A model generated the notes under the pieces. The model was not told where the DNA came from and searched no databases. It worked only from the letters and a program-made list of their open reading frames with translations. Of a DNA stretch of 64,000 nt, positions 36,418 to 44,891 are shown piece by piece. The position numbers and the translations under genes are program-made. The stretch is from Flavivirga eckloniae (lineage in GTDB: Bacteria; Bacteroidota; Bacteroidia; Flavobacteriales; Flavobacteriaceae), in contig NZ_CP025791.1 of the NCBI RefSeq assembly GCF_002886045.1, positions 372,001 through 436,000 of the forward strand, given 5' to 3'. Position 1 is the stretch's first letter. Every line of letters starts with the position of its first letter.

Positions 36418-38025
36418 ATGTTAACAAAACAAGATAAAGAACAATTTAGAAGTACCATTTTCAGACATTTAGATGGTATTGCAACGGCAACAACAGCCTT
36501 TTCACTGCATAAAAATGGCGTACTACAATATTTGTTAGACCATAAAAAGTCTAGTGTTGAAAATCTAGCCACAGCCTTTAAAGCAAACGAAGGTTATCTC
36601 AATGTTGGCTTACGGGTATTAGCATCCCAAGGTTGGTTAAACATGAGCATAAACAATGCTGATAACACTGTACAATACGAAACAAATAACACCAGTGAAA
36701 AAGCATTTAGCCTAGTGCCCTTATACGCCGATGCTGTAAACTTGCTAAACTACTCCGTTAAATTTCCTGATGAACGTATAGGTCCAGACGCATTTAGCGC
36801 TTTAGAAAAGATATTTAAAAAGTATAAACAGAACTTCGGGTTTTCCACTGTTAGCGAAGGTTCCATTGAACACCAAGTTTTAAAGCACATCGAAGGCGTT
36901 ATTGCAGCTCCCATTATTGTGTTATTAGGCCTTAACGGGTTATTTCACAAATACTTTATGGAGGCCTCTTTTCGAGCCCAAGAATACCATAAAGATCCTG
37001 AAAGCTTTGAGAAGATCCTCGATTTTTTCACACACCTAGGTTGGTTTACAAAAAAGAAAGATACCTATCGTTTTACAGATAAAGGACTCTTTTTTGCGAA
37101 GCGCGCCAGTGCATATGGCGTTACCGTTTCGTATTTGCCGACCTTTATGAAATTAAACGACCTTATATTTGGCAACCCTTTGGTGCTAAAAACAAGTTCA
37201 CCAGACGAAAAAGAAAAGCATGTAGATAGGGAAATGAATGTATGGGGAAGCGGCGGCGCACATGCGACATACTTTAAGATCATAGACAGCATTATCATAG
37301 AACTATTTAACAAACCCATAGATGAACAACCTAAAGGTATTTTAGATATGGGTTGCGGTAACGGAGCCTTTATTCAACATATCTTTGATGTTATAGAATT
37401 TAAAACATTAAGAGGAAAAATGCTTGACGAATACCCGTTATTGCTTGTTGGTGCAGATTTTAATCAGGCAGCATTAAAAGTAACCCGAGCAAATTTGATT
37501 AAAGCGGATATCTGGGCTAAAGTTATTTGGGGCAATATTGGCAGACCGGACTTACTCGCCAAAGATTTAAAAGAGGACTACAATATAGATTTAAAGGATT
37601 TATTAAACGTTAGAACCTTTTTAGACCATAACCGGATCTGGGAAACTCCAAAACAAACAATAAATGGTATTAGTGAATCAACAGGAGCCTTTAGTTATCA
37701 AGGTAAACGAATTGGTAATAATTTAGTAGAAAGTTCTTTGTTAGAACATTTACAAAAATGGAAACCTTACGTAGAGCGATTCGGTTTATTAATTATAGAA
37801 TTACATACCATAAACCCAGAATTAACAGCTAATAATTTAGGAAAAACGGCAGCCACAGCTTATGATGCCACCCATGGTTATAGTGACCAATTTATTCTGG
37901 AAGTCGATGTGTTTAACAAAGTGGCCACAGAAGCCGGGTTATACCCAGACCCCAATTATTTTACCATGTTTCCCAATAAAGAACTAGCTACGGTAAGCAT
38001 TAACTTATTAAAAGGCAATATATGA
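36418..38025 (+). CDS. Large SAM-dependent methyltransferase with two winged-helix-like segments
   Basis: A 535-residue cytoplasmic protein. The Rossmann SAM-binding motif DMGCGNG is at residues 310-316. Two N-terminal segments each look like the winged-helix dimerisation domain of O-methyltransferases: residues about 18-100 (LDGIATATTAFSLHKNGVLQYL, LRVLASQGWL) and about 158-235 (IEGVIAAPIIVLLGLNGLF, LGWFTKKKDTYRFTDKG). After the SAM motif there is a long unfamiliar region of about 220 residues. Polyketide-type methyltransferases such as AprA have a related layout, but I cannot confirm this. The 3' end overlaps the next gene by 4 bp (ATGA). Confidence 0.75.
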   Translation: MLTKQDKEQFRSTIFRHLDGIATATTAFSLHKNGVLQYLLDHKKSSVENLATAFKANEGYLNVGLRVLASQGWLNMSINNADNTVQYETNNTSEKAFSLVPLYADAVNLLNYSVKFPDERIGPDAFSALEKIFKKYKQNFGFSTVSEGSIEHQVLKHIEGVIAAPIIVLLGLNGLFHKYFMEASFRAQEYHKDPESFEKILDFFTHLGWFTKKKDTYRFTDKGLFFAKRASAYGVTVSYLPTFMKLNDLIFGNPLVLKTSSPDEKEKHVDREMNVWGSGGAHATYFKIIDSIIIELFNKPIDEQPKGILDMGCGNGAFIQHIFDVIEFKTLRGKMLDEYPLLLVGADFNQAALKVTRANLIKADIWAKVIWGNIGRPDLLAKDLKEDYNIDLKDLLNVRTFLDHNRIWETPKQTINGISESTGAFSYQGKRIGNNLVESSLLEHLQKWKPYVERFGLLIIELHTINPELTANNLGKTAATAYDATHGYSDQFILEVDVFNKVATEAGLYPDPNYFTMFPNKELATVSINLLKGNI

Positions 38026-38492
38026 AGGCAGTTACTTTAAGAGAGATTAAACAAGAGCTAAATACACTTTCAACGCAAGAAATACAAGAACTTTGCCTCC
38101 GCCTATCTAGATTTAAAAAGGAAAACAAAGAACTCCTCACCTACCTGCTTTTTGAATCCCATAACGAATCTGGCTATATAGAAAGCGTTAAAGGTTATAT
38201 CGATGACGAATTCGAATTAATTAATCGTGATAGCTATTTCTATATTCGAAAAAGCATGCGAAAGATTCTAAGGAACATAAAAAAGTACATACGCTACTCC
38301 CAAAACAAAGAAACCGAAGTAGAACTCCTCCTCTACTTTTGCCAAAAACTAAAGGACTTCACACCAAATATCGACAGAAGCGTTCAACTACAGAACATGT
38401 ATAACAGACAATTACAGCTTTCCAAAAAGATCATTTCAAAATTACATGAAGATTTACAGTATGATTATAATTTGATGTTGGAGGGGTTGTAG
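38022..38492 (+). CDS. Helical hypothetical protein coupled to the methyltransferase
   Basis: A 156-residue, Lys-rich, fully helical soluble protein starting MKAVTLREIKQELNTLS. The segment LKDFTPNIDRSVQLQNMYNRQ is near the C-terminus. It may belong to the DUF6155-type family of Bacteroidota, from memory only. Its ATG overlaps the TGA of the methyltransferase, so translation is coupled and the two proteins probably act together. No catalytic motif is seen. Confidence 0.75.
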   Translation: MKAVTLREIKQELNTLSTQEIQELCLRLSRFKKENKELLTYLLFESHNESGYIESVKGYIDDEFELINRDSYFYIRKSMRKILRNIKKYIRYSQNKETEVELLLYFCQKLKDFTPNIDRSVQLQNMYNRQLQLSKKIISKLHEDLQYDYNLMLEGL

Positions 38493-38707
38493 GTTGTTTA
38501 AAACTCATTTGCACTAATAAAAAAAATTAAAAAGCTAGCGTTCTTTAACTGTTTATCCTGTATAACATCGAAAAACCATTTTTTAGGCAACCCTTTTCCC
38601 TTTTTTAGTTGTGCTAATAATAACAAGAAAATTTGATTTATTTTATGGTATAAAAGAAAATTTTCAGAAATCAACTGACGAGTATATAATATAACCAAAA
38701 AAACAAT

Positions 38708-38776
38708 ACTATGTTATATGTTACACATACCCTTCCTTATTTGAGATGCATGCGTAATATTACATATATAATATAG
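38708..38776 (+). repeat. AT-rich imperfect hairpin ahead of first cassette-like gene
   Basis: TATGTTATATGTTAC on the left and GTAATATTACATATATAATA on the right can form an imperfect hairpin that ends directly at the 9-bp boundary GTTAGCGGC. It takes the place of an attC-like fold. The rest of the gap 38493-38814 has no supported gene. Confidence 0.4.
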
Positions 38777-39979
38777 TTAGCGGCAATGGACAGATACACA
38801 ATGACCATTAACTTATGAGAAAAATTTTACATATAGCTTTTTCGATTCTAATAAACTTTTCGGTATTCGGACAAATTGATACCCAAACTGATTCAGTATC
38901 TTTTGATAAGATTACTAGTAGATTTAAAGAAACTAAAGGTTGGAACATTTTTTCAGGTGAATTAAAAGACTCTATTGATACAACATTCTTATATCAAACA
39001 AAAGATTTTAATGTTTCGATTAGTGAGAATCCGATTGCATATAAAACTTTTCATACAGTAATTAAAAATCCATATTTTACTGATGATTTTGACGATTACG
39101 ATGACAATTATATTAATTACCCAGTTTCATATTCTGTAATACATGATAACAGATTAGTATCATTATTTCGTAATGGAAAATTTGTTTGTCATAGATTATC
39201 TGACTTTGAAAGGGATTTGGATTTTGAGAAGAAATTAAATACTCGCAAATTTAAATACCACTGGATTGTAAATGATAAGCTGGGAGCATTGTCTGGAAAT
39301 TTGATGTACATCTGGAATGGTAGTAATTGGACAAAGAACAAAACAGTCTTTCCTTTAAAGAATCAACCAAAACTATTTGAGGACACTGATTTTACGGTCT
39401 ATGGTGATTGCCATGGAGAATGGGGAGGAACTATTTACTTCTTTGACAAGACTAATGGCGAAACCTATTTTACTGAATCGAGTTGTACTAATTCTGTAAT
39501 AAAAAAAGGGGATAGTTACTTAGTTCTAGCACATTTAGGACATATGACTGGCTCCACAGAGATTAAGACAATAAAAGACCCTCGTAAATTGACTCAAGCG
39601 AAAAAAACGGAGATTAATAAAACAAAAAATGGACAAGCATTAGGATATGCTGATTCAACAAAAGCTTATGAAATTACACTTGATTATTGGGGAATTCAAT
39701 TATTCTCTACTTTCAATTATGAAGATAGGCAGTTATTCATGGTTTATCTAAATGAAAAGACTTTTCTAGCAGAGATTGTTGGTAACGAGTTTCAGATTGT
39801 ACATCCACTTTTTAATAACGAGATTTATACTCATGACCCAATAACAAATAAATATGGGAAATTTATTTTAATGAATTTAGACCATTACGGGACAGCACGA
39901 GATAAAGAAATTTCGGTGATGATTATAGATGGGAAAAGATTAATAAAGTTAGATTGGAATGAAAACCACAGCCGCTAAC
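38776..39979 (+). mobile_element. Integron-cassette-like unit 1 (boundary repeats)
   Basis: GTTAGCGGC at 38776-38784 opens the unit and its exact reverse complement GCCGCTAAC at 39971-39979 closes it. The left copy stands 30 bp before the ATG. The right copy contains the TAA stop of the enclosed gene. Integron cassettes show this same relation between the 1R site (GTTRRRY) and the R'' site (RYYYAAC) of one cassette. The bases do not fit those consensus sites exactly. No integrase gene is in the window. Confidence 0.5.
38815..39978 (+). CDS. Secreted hypothetical protein in a cassette-like unit
   Basis: A 387-residue protein with signal peptide MRKILHIAFSILINFSVFGQ. The body has many aromatic strand segments (YHWIVNDKLGALSGNLMYIWNG, FTVYGDCHGEWGGTIYFFD, LVLAHLGHMTGST) suggesting a beta-propeller-like or repeated-strand fold. 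No family is recognised. The gene is enclosed by the 9-bp inverted boundary GTTAGCGGC/GCCGCTAAC, and its stop codon lies inside the right boundary. Single-gene enclosure with the stop in the boundary is typical of integron cassettes. Confidence 0.75.
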   Translation: MRKILHIAFSILINFSVFGQIDTQTDSVSFDKITSRFKETKGWNIFSGELKDSIDTTFLYQTKDFNVSISENPIAYKTFHTVIKNPYFTDDFDDYDDNYINYPVSYSVIHDNRLVSLFRNGKFVCHRLSDFERDLDFEKKLNTRKFKYHWIVNDKLGALSGNLMYIWNGSNWTKNKTVFPLKNQPKLFEDTDFTVYGDCHGEWGGTIYFFDKTNGETYFTESSCTNSVIKKGDSYLVLAHLGHMTGSTEIKTIKDPRKLTQAKKTEINKTKNGQALGYADSTKAYEITLDYWGIQLFSTFNYEDRQLFMVYLNEKTFLAEIVGNEFQIVHPLFNNEIYTHDPITNKYGKFILMNLDHYGTARDKEISVMIIDGKRLIKLDWNENHSR

Positions 39980-40106
39980 ATTTTGTATAAGTAATGGCAG
40001 GAAAAATGCTAAATATCAAGGTTTTTAGACCACTCAAACTATGTAGAGGTTTGACAGGAAAGTATCACGCAATCTGCCACTACTCATACAATTTACCGTT
40101 GTAAAC
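39971..40106 (+). repeat. attC-like foldable spacer between the two cassette-like genes
   Basis: From outside in: GCCGCTAAC (39971-39979), left arm GTATAAGTAATGGCAG (39985-40000), about 73 bases of loop, right arm CTGCCACTACTCATAC (40074-40089), then GTTGTAAAC (40098-40106). The two arms pair at 14 of 16 positions. An imperfect long stem flanked by two short, mutually different boundary sequences, each complementary to the far end of its own gene unit, is the layout of an integron attC site. Confidence 0.55.
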
Positions 40107-40904
40107 ATTAAACCAAAGATAACAAATGAAAAAAATGAAACTAGCATACGCACTTTTGATTGGAATTATTTTTTTGTCATCTTGCTCAAACAGTGATAAT
40201 GGCTCTGAGCAAGACAACAACTCAAACCCTACTTCTGTGACCGATAATGATGGAAATATATATAACATAATTCAAATAGGTAATCAATTTTGGGCAAAAG
40301 AAAACCTCAATGTCAGCACATACAGAAATGGAGACCCAATTTTACAAGTTACTGACCCATATGAATGGCAAAATTTAAATACAGGAGCTTGGTGCTATTA
40401 TGCTAATAAATCATCAAATGGTACAACTTATGGCAAGTTATATAATTGGCATGCAATCAATGACCCAAGAGGTCTTGCACCAGAAGGTTGGCACGTTCCA
40501 AGTGATGATGAGTGGACTTTATTAAGTGATTATTTAATTACAAATGGATATAATTATGATGAGACCGTTTCCGGAAACAAAATAGGAAAATCATTAGCAT
40601 CTACAAATTTATGGCAAAACGCTTCTCAAAATGGTTCAGTAGGCAACGATTTGACTTTAAATAATACAACAGAATTTACAGGCTTACCAGCTGGTAGTCG
40701 TTGGGCTGATGCAACCGTGAGCTTTAATGCATTAAGGAGGAATACAAGTTGGTGGAGCTCAACTTCTTCTTCTAACAATATTGCAATAAAATTTGGTCTT
40801 GCTAATACTTCTGTTAATTTAAGCCGTCTTGGACAAAGCAAACAATACGGTTTTTCAGTGCGATGTATAAAAGATTAAATAAACCTACAAAAACTGTTTA
40901 CAAC
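40098..40904 (+). mobile_element. Integron-cassette-like unit 2 (boundary repeats)
   Basis: GTTGTAAAC at 40098-40106 and its exact reverse complement GTTTACAAC at 40896-40904 enclose one gene. The left copy is 19 bp before the ATG, the right copy 17 bp after the stop. The boundary bases differ from unit 1 except for the outer GTT/AAC, as expected of cassette-specific sites. Confidence 0.5.
40126..40878 (+). CDS. FISUMP-domain lipoprotein (Fibrobacter major paralogous domain)
   Basis: A 250-residue exported lipoprotein with lipobox LSSC (MKKMKLAYALLIGIIFLSSC). It carries one FISUMP domain (TIGR02145 type): VTDNDGNIYNIIQIGNQFWAKENLN, GKLYNWHAI, LAPEGWHVPSDDEWTLL, GLPAGSR, WWSSTSS, and the end YGFSVRCIKD. 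The domain is frequent in surface proteins of Fibrobacteres and Bacteroidota; its role is unknown. The gene is enclosed by the boundary pair GTTGTAAAC/GTTTACAAC and so appears to be a second cassette-like unit. Confidence 0.88.
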   Translation: MKKMKLAYALLIGIIFLSSCSNSDNGSEQDNNSNPTSVTDNDGNIYNIIQIGNQFWAKENLNVSTYRNGDPILQVTDPYEWQNLNTGAWCYYANKSSNGTTYGKLYNWHAINDPRGLAPEGWHVPSDDEWTLLSDYLITNGYNYDETVSGNKIGKSLASTNLWQNASQNGSVGNDLTLNNTTEFTGLPAGSRWADATVSFNALRRNTSWWSSTSSSNNIAIKFGLANTSVNLSRLGQSKQYGFSVRCIKD

Positions 40905-41440
40905 AGTGGTAGTCCTTGTACAAGTTCCCCTCTACAGCTAAACTCTGTCTTAAATCCGTAGGTTTACGAATAAGTTTAGTGGCATCCACAGGTAAGCAAA
41001 TGAAATAAGATCGTCATAATATAAATGAAAATGTCCTTTGTATTTTTGATATATGAGTAGAAATTATAAATTTCATAACAAACCGGGTTTACACTTTGTA
41101 AATTTTCACCTTCACCGTATCAATTTACAACCACCACCAAAAAATAAAACTTTAACATTTCACCAATTCAAACGAGTAACCCCCTCATAAACAATCTTAC
41201 ACACACATCACCAACTACCAAACACATACATAACATCCTTAATTGTTAAAAAAAAACATCAAGTGGACAAATTTTGACCATTTGACTTATTTCCTTTGCT
41301 AAAACTTGGAATGGAAATAAAAACATGGATTTTGGCTTAAATCAACACCGAAATTCTACCATTCTTACGCTCCTTTTCTTGCCATAAACCATAGTGTTTT
41401 GCGCATATGACAAACTTTAACAAAACCCAATTAATTAAAA
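40905..41440. other. Gene-free interval after the cassette-like pair
   Basis: About 540 bp without a supported gene. The first part has a 7-bp inverted repeat CTAAACT/AGTTTAG about 27 bp apart (40938-40978) but no clear copy of the 16-bp arms seen at 39985 and 40074, so the second unit lacks an obvious attC-like fold. The rest is AT-rich and contains C-rich, low-complexity sequence before the protease gene. Confidence 0.5.
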
Positions 41441-43711
41441 ATGAATTTAAAAAATTACCTACTTATTTTATTGATGATATTTTTTTCATCACCAATCTTT
41501 AGTCAAACACTACTACCCCAACAGGCTAATTTAGTATTAGGAGGAAGAAAAATGCTTGTTATTCGAGGTGTCGACACTGCCACGCATACCTGGAACGATA
41601 CCGATACAGATATGGAAAAACTTCGTGTCGAATTAAATAAATACCTTCTCAACACGTCCTTTAAAAAAGCATGGATTGAAACTTTTGAGATGACGCCTGT
41701 TTATAATTTTACCGTAGATCCTAACGATAATAGTATAGGAGCTATGACGAATACTTTTAAAGCCTTAGCTACAGCAGATAATTATGATATAGATAGCTAT
41801 AACATCGTTATGTATTTACACTCATCTACAACAGACTTTCGTGGCGCAGGTGCATGGGGAAGCGGTAATGGACTCAGAGGGTCTATTTGGGCCAATAACT
41901 CACTATCATGGTTTTATGCAGGAAATATTCATGAAGCATTTCATGCTTTGGGTGTTGGACATGCAGAAACCATTGAAGGAGGCGACAACGTTTTCCCTGG
42001 TAGTGTAACCGGAGGACATGACCCTTATCATTTTATGGGAAGTCAAGGAGATGCTGGACTAGATGCCGATCTGCCAAATTATATGAAATATCTTTTAGGG
42101 TGGATCGAACCTAAAGGAGTTTCTGTAATACCTAACGACAATATAGATGGTTACACTGTCAAACTATATAAATCTTCACTAGTAAGCAGTTATAACGACC
42201 AACGTTTATACAGTGCTCAATTAGGAGATCACTTATGGATTAGCTACGAACCCGATAATGCCAATACACGTATAACAGACAAAGGGCTTCTTTTTCATTA
42301 CATCCCTAGCAGAGGTTCTGGTCTTTGTAGACTTTTAGATACCAACCCGCAATCTATTACAGAACTACCTCCGGGTATTGGAAGCAATTATCTGCCAGTT
42401 ATAGATTTTTGGGATGCGGCACTTACAGAAAACGAAGAATTCTTCTGGAACAACACACAAATAAAAATTACAAATAGCGGAGGTACTGGAGAAGATAAAT
42501 GGGTAGAGATTAAATTCCGCGATTGTGTTACTGTCTCTGGTGATGCCGATAACGATGGCATATGCGACACTTTAGACCAATGTCCTGGTGGCGATGATAA
42601 AGTTGATTCTGATTTTGACGGTATTCCAGACTTTTGTGATACATGTCCGCTCGATCCAGCTAACGATGCCAATGGAAACGACATTTGTGATAATGAAGAA
42701 TGTCTTAACTCAAACCACGACAGTTTCGATTACGAATTCGGACAACCCCTTCATGGACAAGAAGGTGGCGTAGGATATACCGGAGCTTGGGAAACAGAAC
42801 CTGTAAATGGCACCATTGGCATAGTTGAAGGATCTCTAGAATATCCTAATATAAAAAGCCAAGGAAATAAGCTAAGATTCGAATTTAACAATGAAGATAG
42901 AACAAAAAGCACCAAAAGAATCTTTACTAATAAGTTTGCTGCTGGAAGCATTGTATGGGTAAGCGCCCTAATAAAAGTAGAAAAGCTAGCCGATGGTGGT
43001 TTTTGGATAAAACCTAATAACAATCAAAACTATGCAATAGGAAAAAGATGGGGCAACGAGTTAAGTATCAACAATAACCCTACTAAGTTTAGAGTAAAAG
43101 AAGGAGAAGTTGTTAGACTAGTTGCAAAATACATATTAGCCCCAACCGAAACCAGAATCTTTTTATGGGTAAATGAACTTAGTGATTTTGAAGAAAGCAA
43201 AGCGCATTCTACATACACATTTGGACCTATTGGAGATTTTGATCATATTGCAGTTGCAATGGAAAGATGGGGTAATGGTATTGTAGAAATAGATGAATTA
43301 AAAGTTTCTTGTGATGGTTTACCTATTATTGGAGATGTAGATAACGATACTTTTTTCTCTGATGTTGACTGTAATGATGCCGATCCTGCAATCCATCCAA
43401 ACGCTACCGAAATACCTAATAACGGTATAGATGAAAACTGTGACGGACTAGATTCGGTTGCTGCAAATAAATTAGGCAGCGCGACCATACAATCATTTCC
43501 AAACCCAGCACAATCAGATATCCAAATTCAAGTTGATGGAACGTTAAATTATAATGTGGAATTATTTGATATGCAGGGACAACTTAGAGTATCTGGTAAA
43601 CAATTGGATGTTGTTAAAGTTAATCATCTTCCAGAAGGTATTTACGTCTTAAAAATCACTGATCTGGATACAAGTAAATACACAACCAAAACGATTCAAA
43701 TTGTGAAATAG
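41441..43711 (+). CDS. Secreted metzincin-like zinc protease with type IX sorting domain, copy 1
   Basis: A 756-residue exported protein with signal peptide [22 protein letters not shown]. Zinc motif [11 protein letters not shown] is at residues 164-174 (HExxHxxGxxH) with a probable Met-turn at M199 in YHFMGS, as in metzincins. Residues about 365-430 hold thrombospondin type-3-like calcium repeats ([25 protein letters not shown]). Next comes a region resembling polysaccharide lyase or lectin folds, and then a MopE-like [15 protein letters not shown] segment with NGIDENCDG. The last 75 residues are a type A sorting domain ([18 protein letters not shown]). Secretion by the PorQ-dependent system is expected. 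Substrate unknown. Confidence 0.9.
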   Translation: MNLKNYLLILLMIFFSSPIFSQTLLPQQANLVLGGRKMLVIRGVDTATHTWNDTDTDMEKLRVELNKYLLNTSFKKAWIETFEMTPVYNFTVDPNDNSIGAMTNTFKALATADNYDIDSYNIVMYLHSSTTDFRGAGAWGSGNGLRGSIWANNSLSWFYAGNIHEAFHALGVGHAETIEGGDNVFPGSVTGGHDPYHFMGSQGDAGLDADLPNYMKYLLGWIEPKGVSVIPNDNIDGYTVKLYKSSLVSSYNDQRLYSAQLGDHLWISYEPDNANTRITDKGLLFHYIPSRGSGLCRLLDTNPQSITELPPGIGSNYLPVIDFWDAALTENEEFFWNNTQIKITNSGGTGEDKWVEIKFRDCVTVSGDADNDGICDTLDQCPGGDDKVDSDFDGIPDFCDTCPLDPANDANGNDICDNEECLNSNHDSFDYEFGQPLHGQEGGVGYTGAWETEPVNGTIGIVEGSLEYPNIKSQGNKLRFEFNNEDRTKSTKRIFTNKFAAGSIVWVSALIKVEKLADGGFWIKPNNNQNYAIGKRWGNELSINNNPTKFRVKEGEVVRLVAKYILAPTETRIFLWVNELSDFEESKAHSTYTFGPIGDFDHIAVAMERWGNGIVEIDELKVSCDGLPIIGDVDNDTFFSDVDCNDADPAIHPNATEIPNNGIDENCDGLDSVAANKLGSATIQSFPNPAQSDIQIQVDGTLNYNVELFDMQGQLRVSGKQLDVVKVNHLPEGIYVLKITDLDTSKYTTKTIQIVK

Positions 43712-43736
43712 CATAATTTTAATATAACATAGTTAA

Positions 43737-43764
43737 AAAATAGCCCCTTAATTGGGGCTATTTT
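43737..43764 (+). terminator. Intrinsic terminator after protease copy 1
   Basis: AAAATAGCCCC and GGGGCTATTTT form an 11-bp stem around TTAATT, 25 bp after the stop. The two protease genes are therefore separate transcripts. Confidence 0.9.
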
Positions 43765-43806
43765 GATTACTATTAAAATAACGAATCTTGGATAAGAAAA
43801 TATGTC

Positions 43807-43880
43807 CGGTCGAGCACAGTCTAGACCTCCTTAAGACCTCTCGACTTCAGTTTATGCTGAGCACAGCCGAAGTACTCGAG
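43807..43880. repeat. Dispersed palindromic repeats, GTCGAGCACAG type
   Basis: GGTCGAGCACAGTCTAGACC and CTCGACTTCAG...CTGAGCACAGCCGAAG are degenerate copies of the TCGACTGCGCTC family in both orientations. They follow the terminator of the first protease. Confidence 0.55.
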
Positions 43881-44891
43881 GAGACATTACGTCAATATTT
43901 TACACTGGATAAAATTTTTATTGGATGTCTCACTGACACATAGATTAATTGATTGTATAAAAAAAATTTACAAGTGACATAAATGGTAGTGATATCTTGA
44001 ACTTTTAAACAAGAGTCGTTAAAATAGTAAATAGATAAAATTTTAACTATCACATCGGTTTTTTTCAAGTCAGAATAAAGCTTAAATAATAAAACACATC
44101 TTTTTTAAGAAAATTAGTATGATTTTATAAGAATTTGAAACTCTCATATAATTAAAATACTACATTTCATAATATTTTTGTTTTGGGATTAATGATATTC
44201 TTTTTTAAAAAATGCATAAAGGTAGATCTACAATAAAAGAATAGCATTTTGAATTTATTATTAATCTAAAACAAATAATGCATATGAAAAAAAACTCACT
44301 TTGCCATTAAGCCTTAAAAATCAAACTATCAAAACTTTAAATCTCTTGTTTTAACTACTGGTATTAACAAAGATTTTTCAATAGTTTTATGTAAAACAAT
44401 TGCAGTTTAGCGTTGTCTATCAAATGTTATTTACTACGCTTCTTAGTATAGACAACCTTTTAACTATTTATGTTATTTAACTAATAACATCTTCATCATA
44501 AAACAAGCAATTGTTAATTACAAATCAGAGGACAAAAGCTAACTATTTTTTATCGTCAAAGCAACCGGAATTGTTTACAGACAACTAAGAAGTACTACAA
44601 CTTAGATTAGTATACACCATGTGATAAATCCAGTGATGAATTGGAAAAATCACGGTAATTAACGGTTTAAATGACGCTAATGCATTTTAGCGCAATAAAC
44701 CTAATACACAAAATCAAAAACAGACGATAGCAAGGCGCTTATAGCAAAATAGAGCTCCCGGTAGTCCTCGAATATTTGATGTTTGTCTAAGTACAAATTC
44801 AATAATTCCCTCCTCTCCCTACCCTACTTGCCATATAGAAATTCTTATGGACAAGATGATGACTATTAAAATTAATTTTAACCCATCAAAA
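43881..44891. other. Gene-free AT-rich interval between the protease copies
   Basis: About 1 kb with no supported gene. The only clear structure is a perfect 9-bp inverted repeat GTTGTCTAT (44412-44420) / ATAGACAAC (44448-44456), followed by TTTT. It could be a terminator-like hairpin or a regulatory site for the downstream protease. Confidence 0.5.

Noticed and set aside
38498-38698. 66-codon open frame on the minus strand before the cassette-like pair
   Set aside because: No recognisable motif, no promoter, Lys/Phe/Leu-rich composition of AT-rich noncoding DNA.
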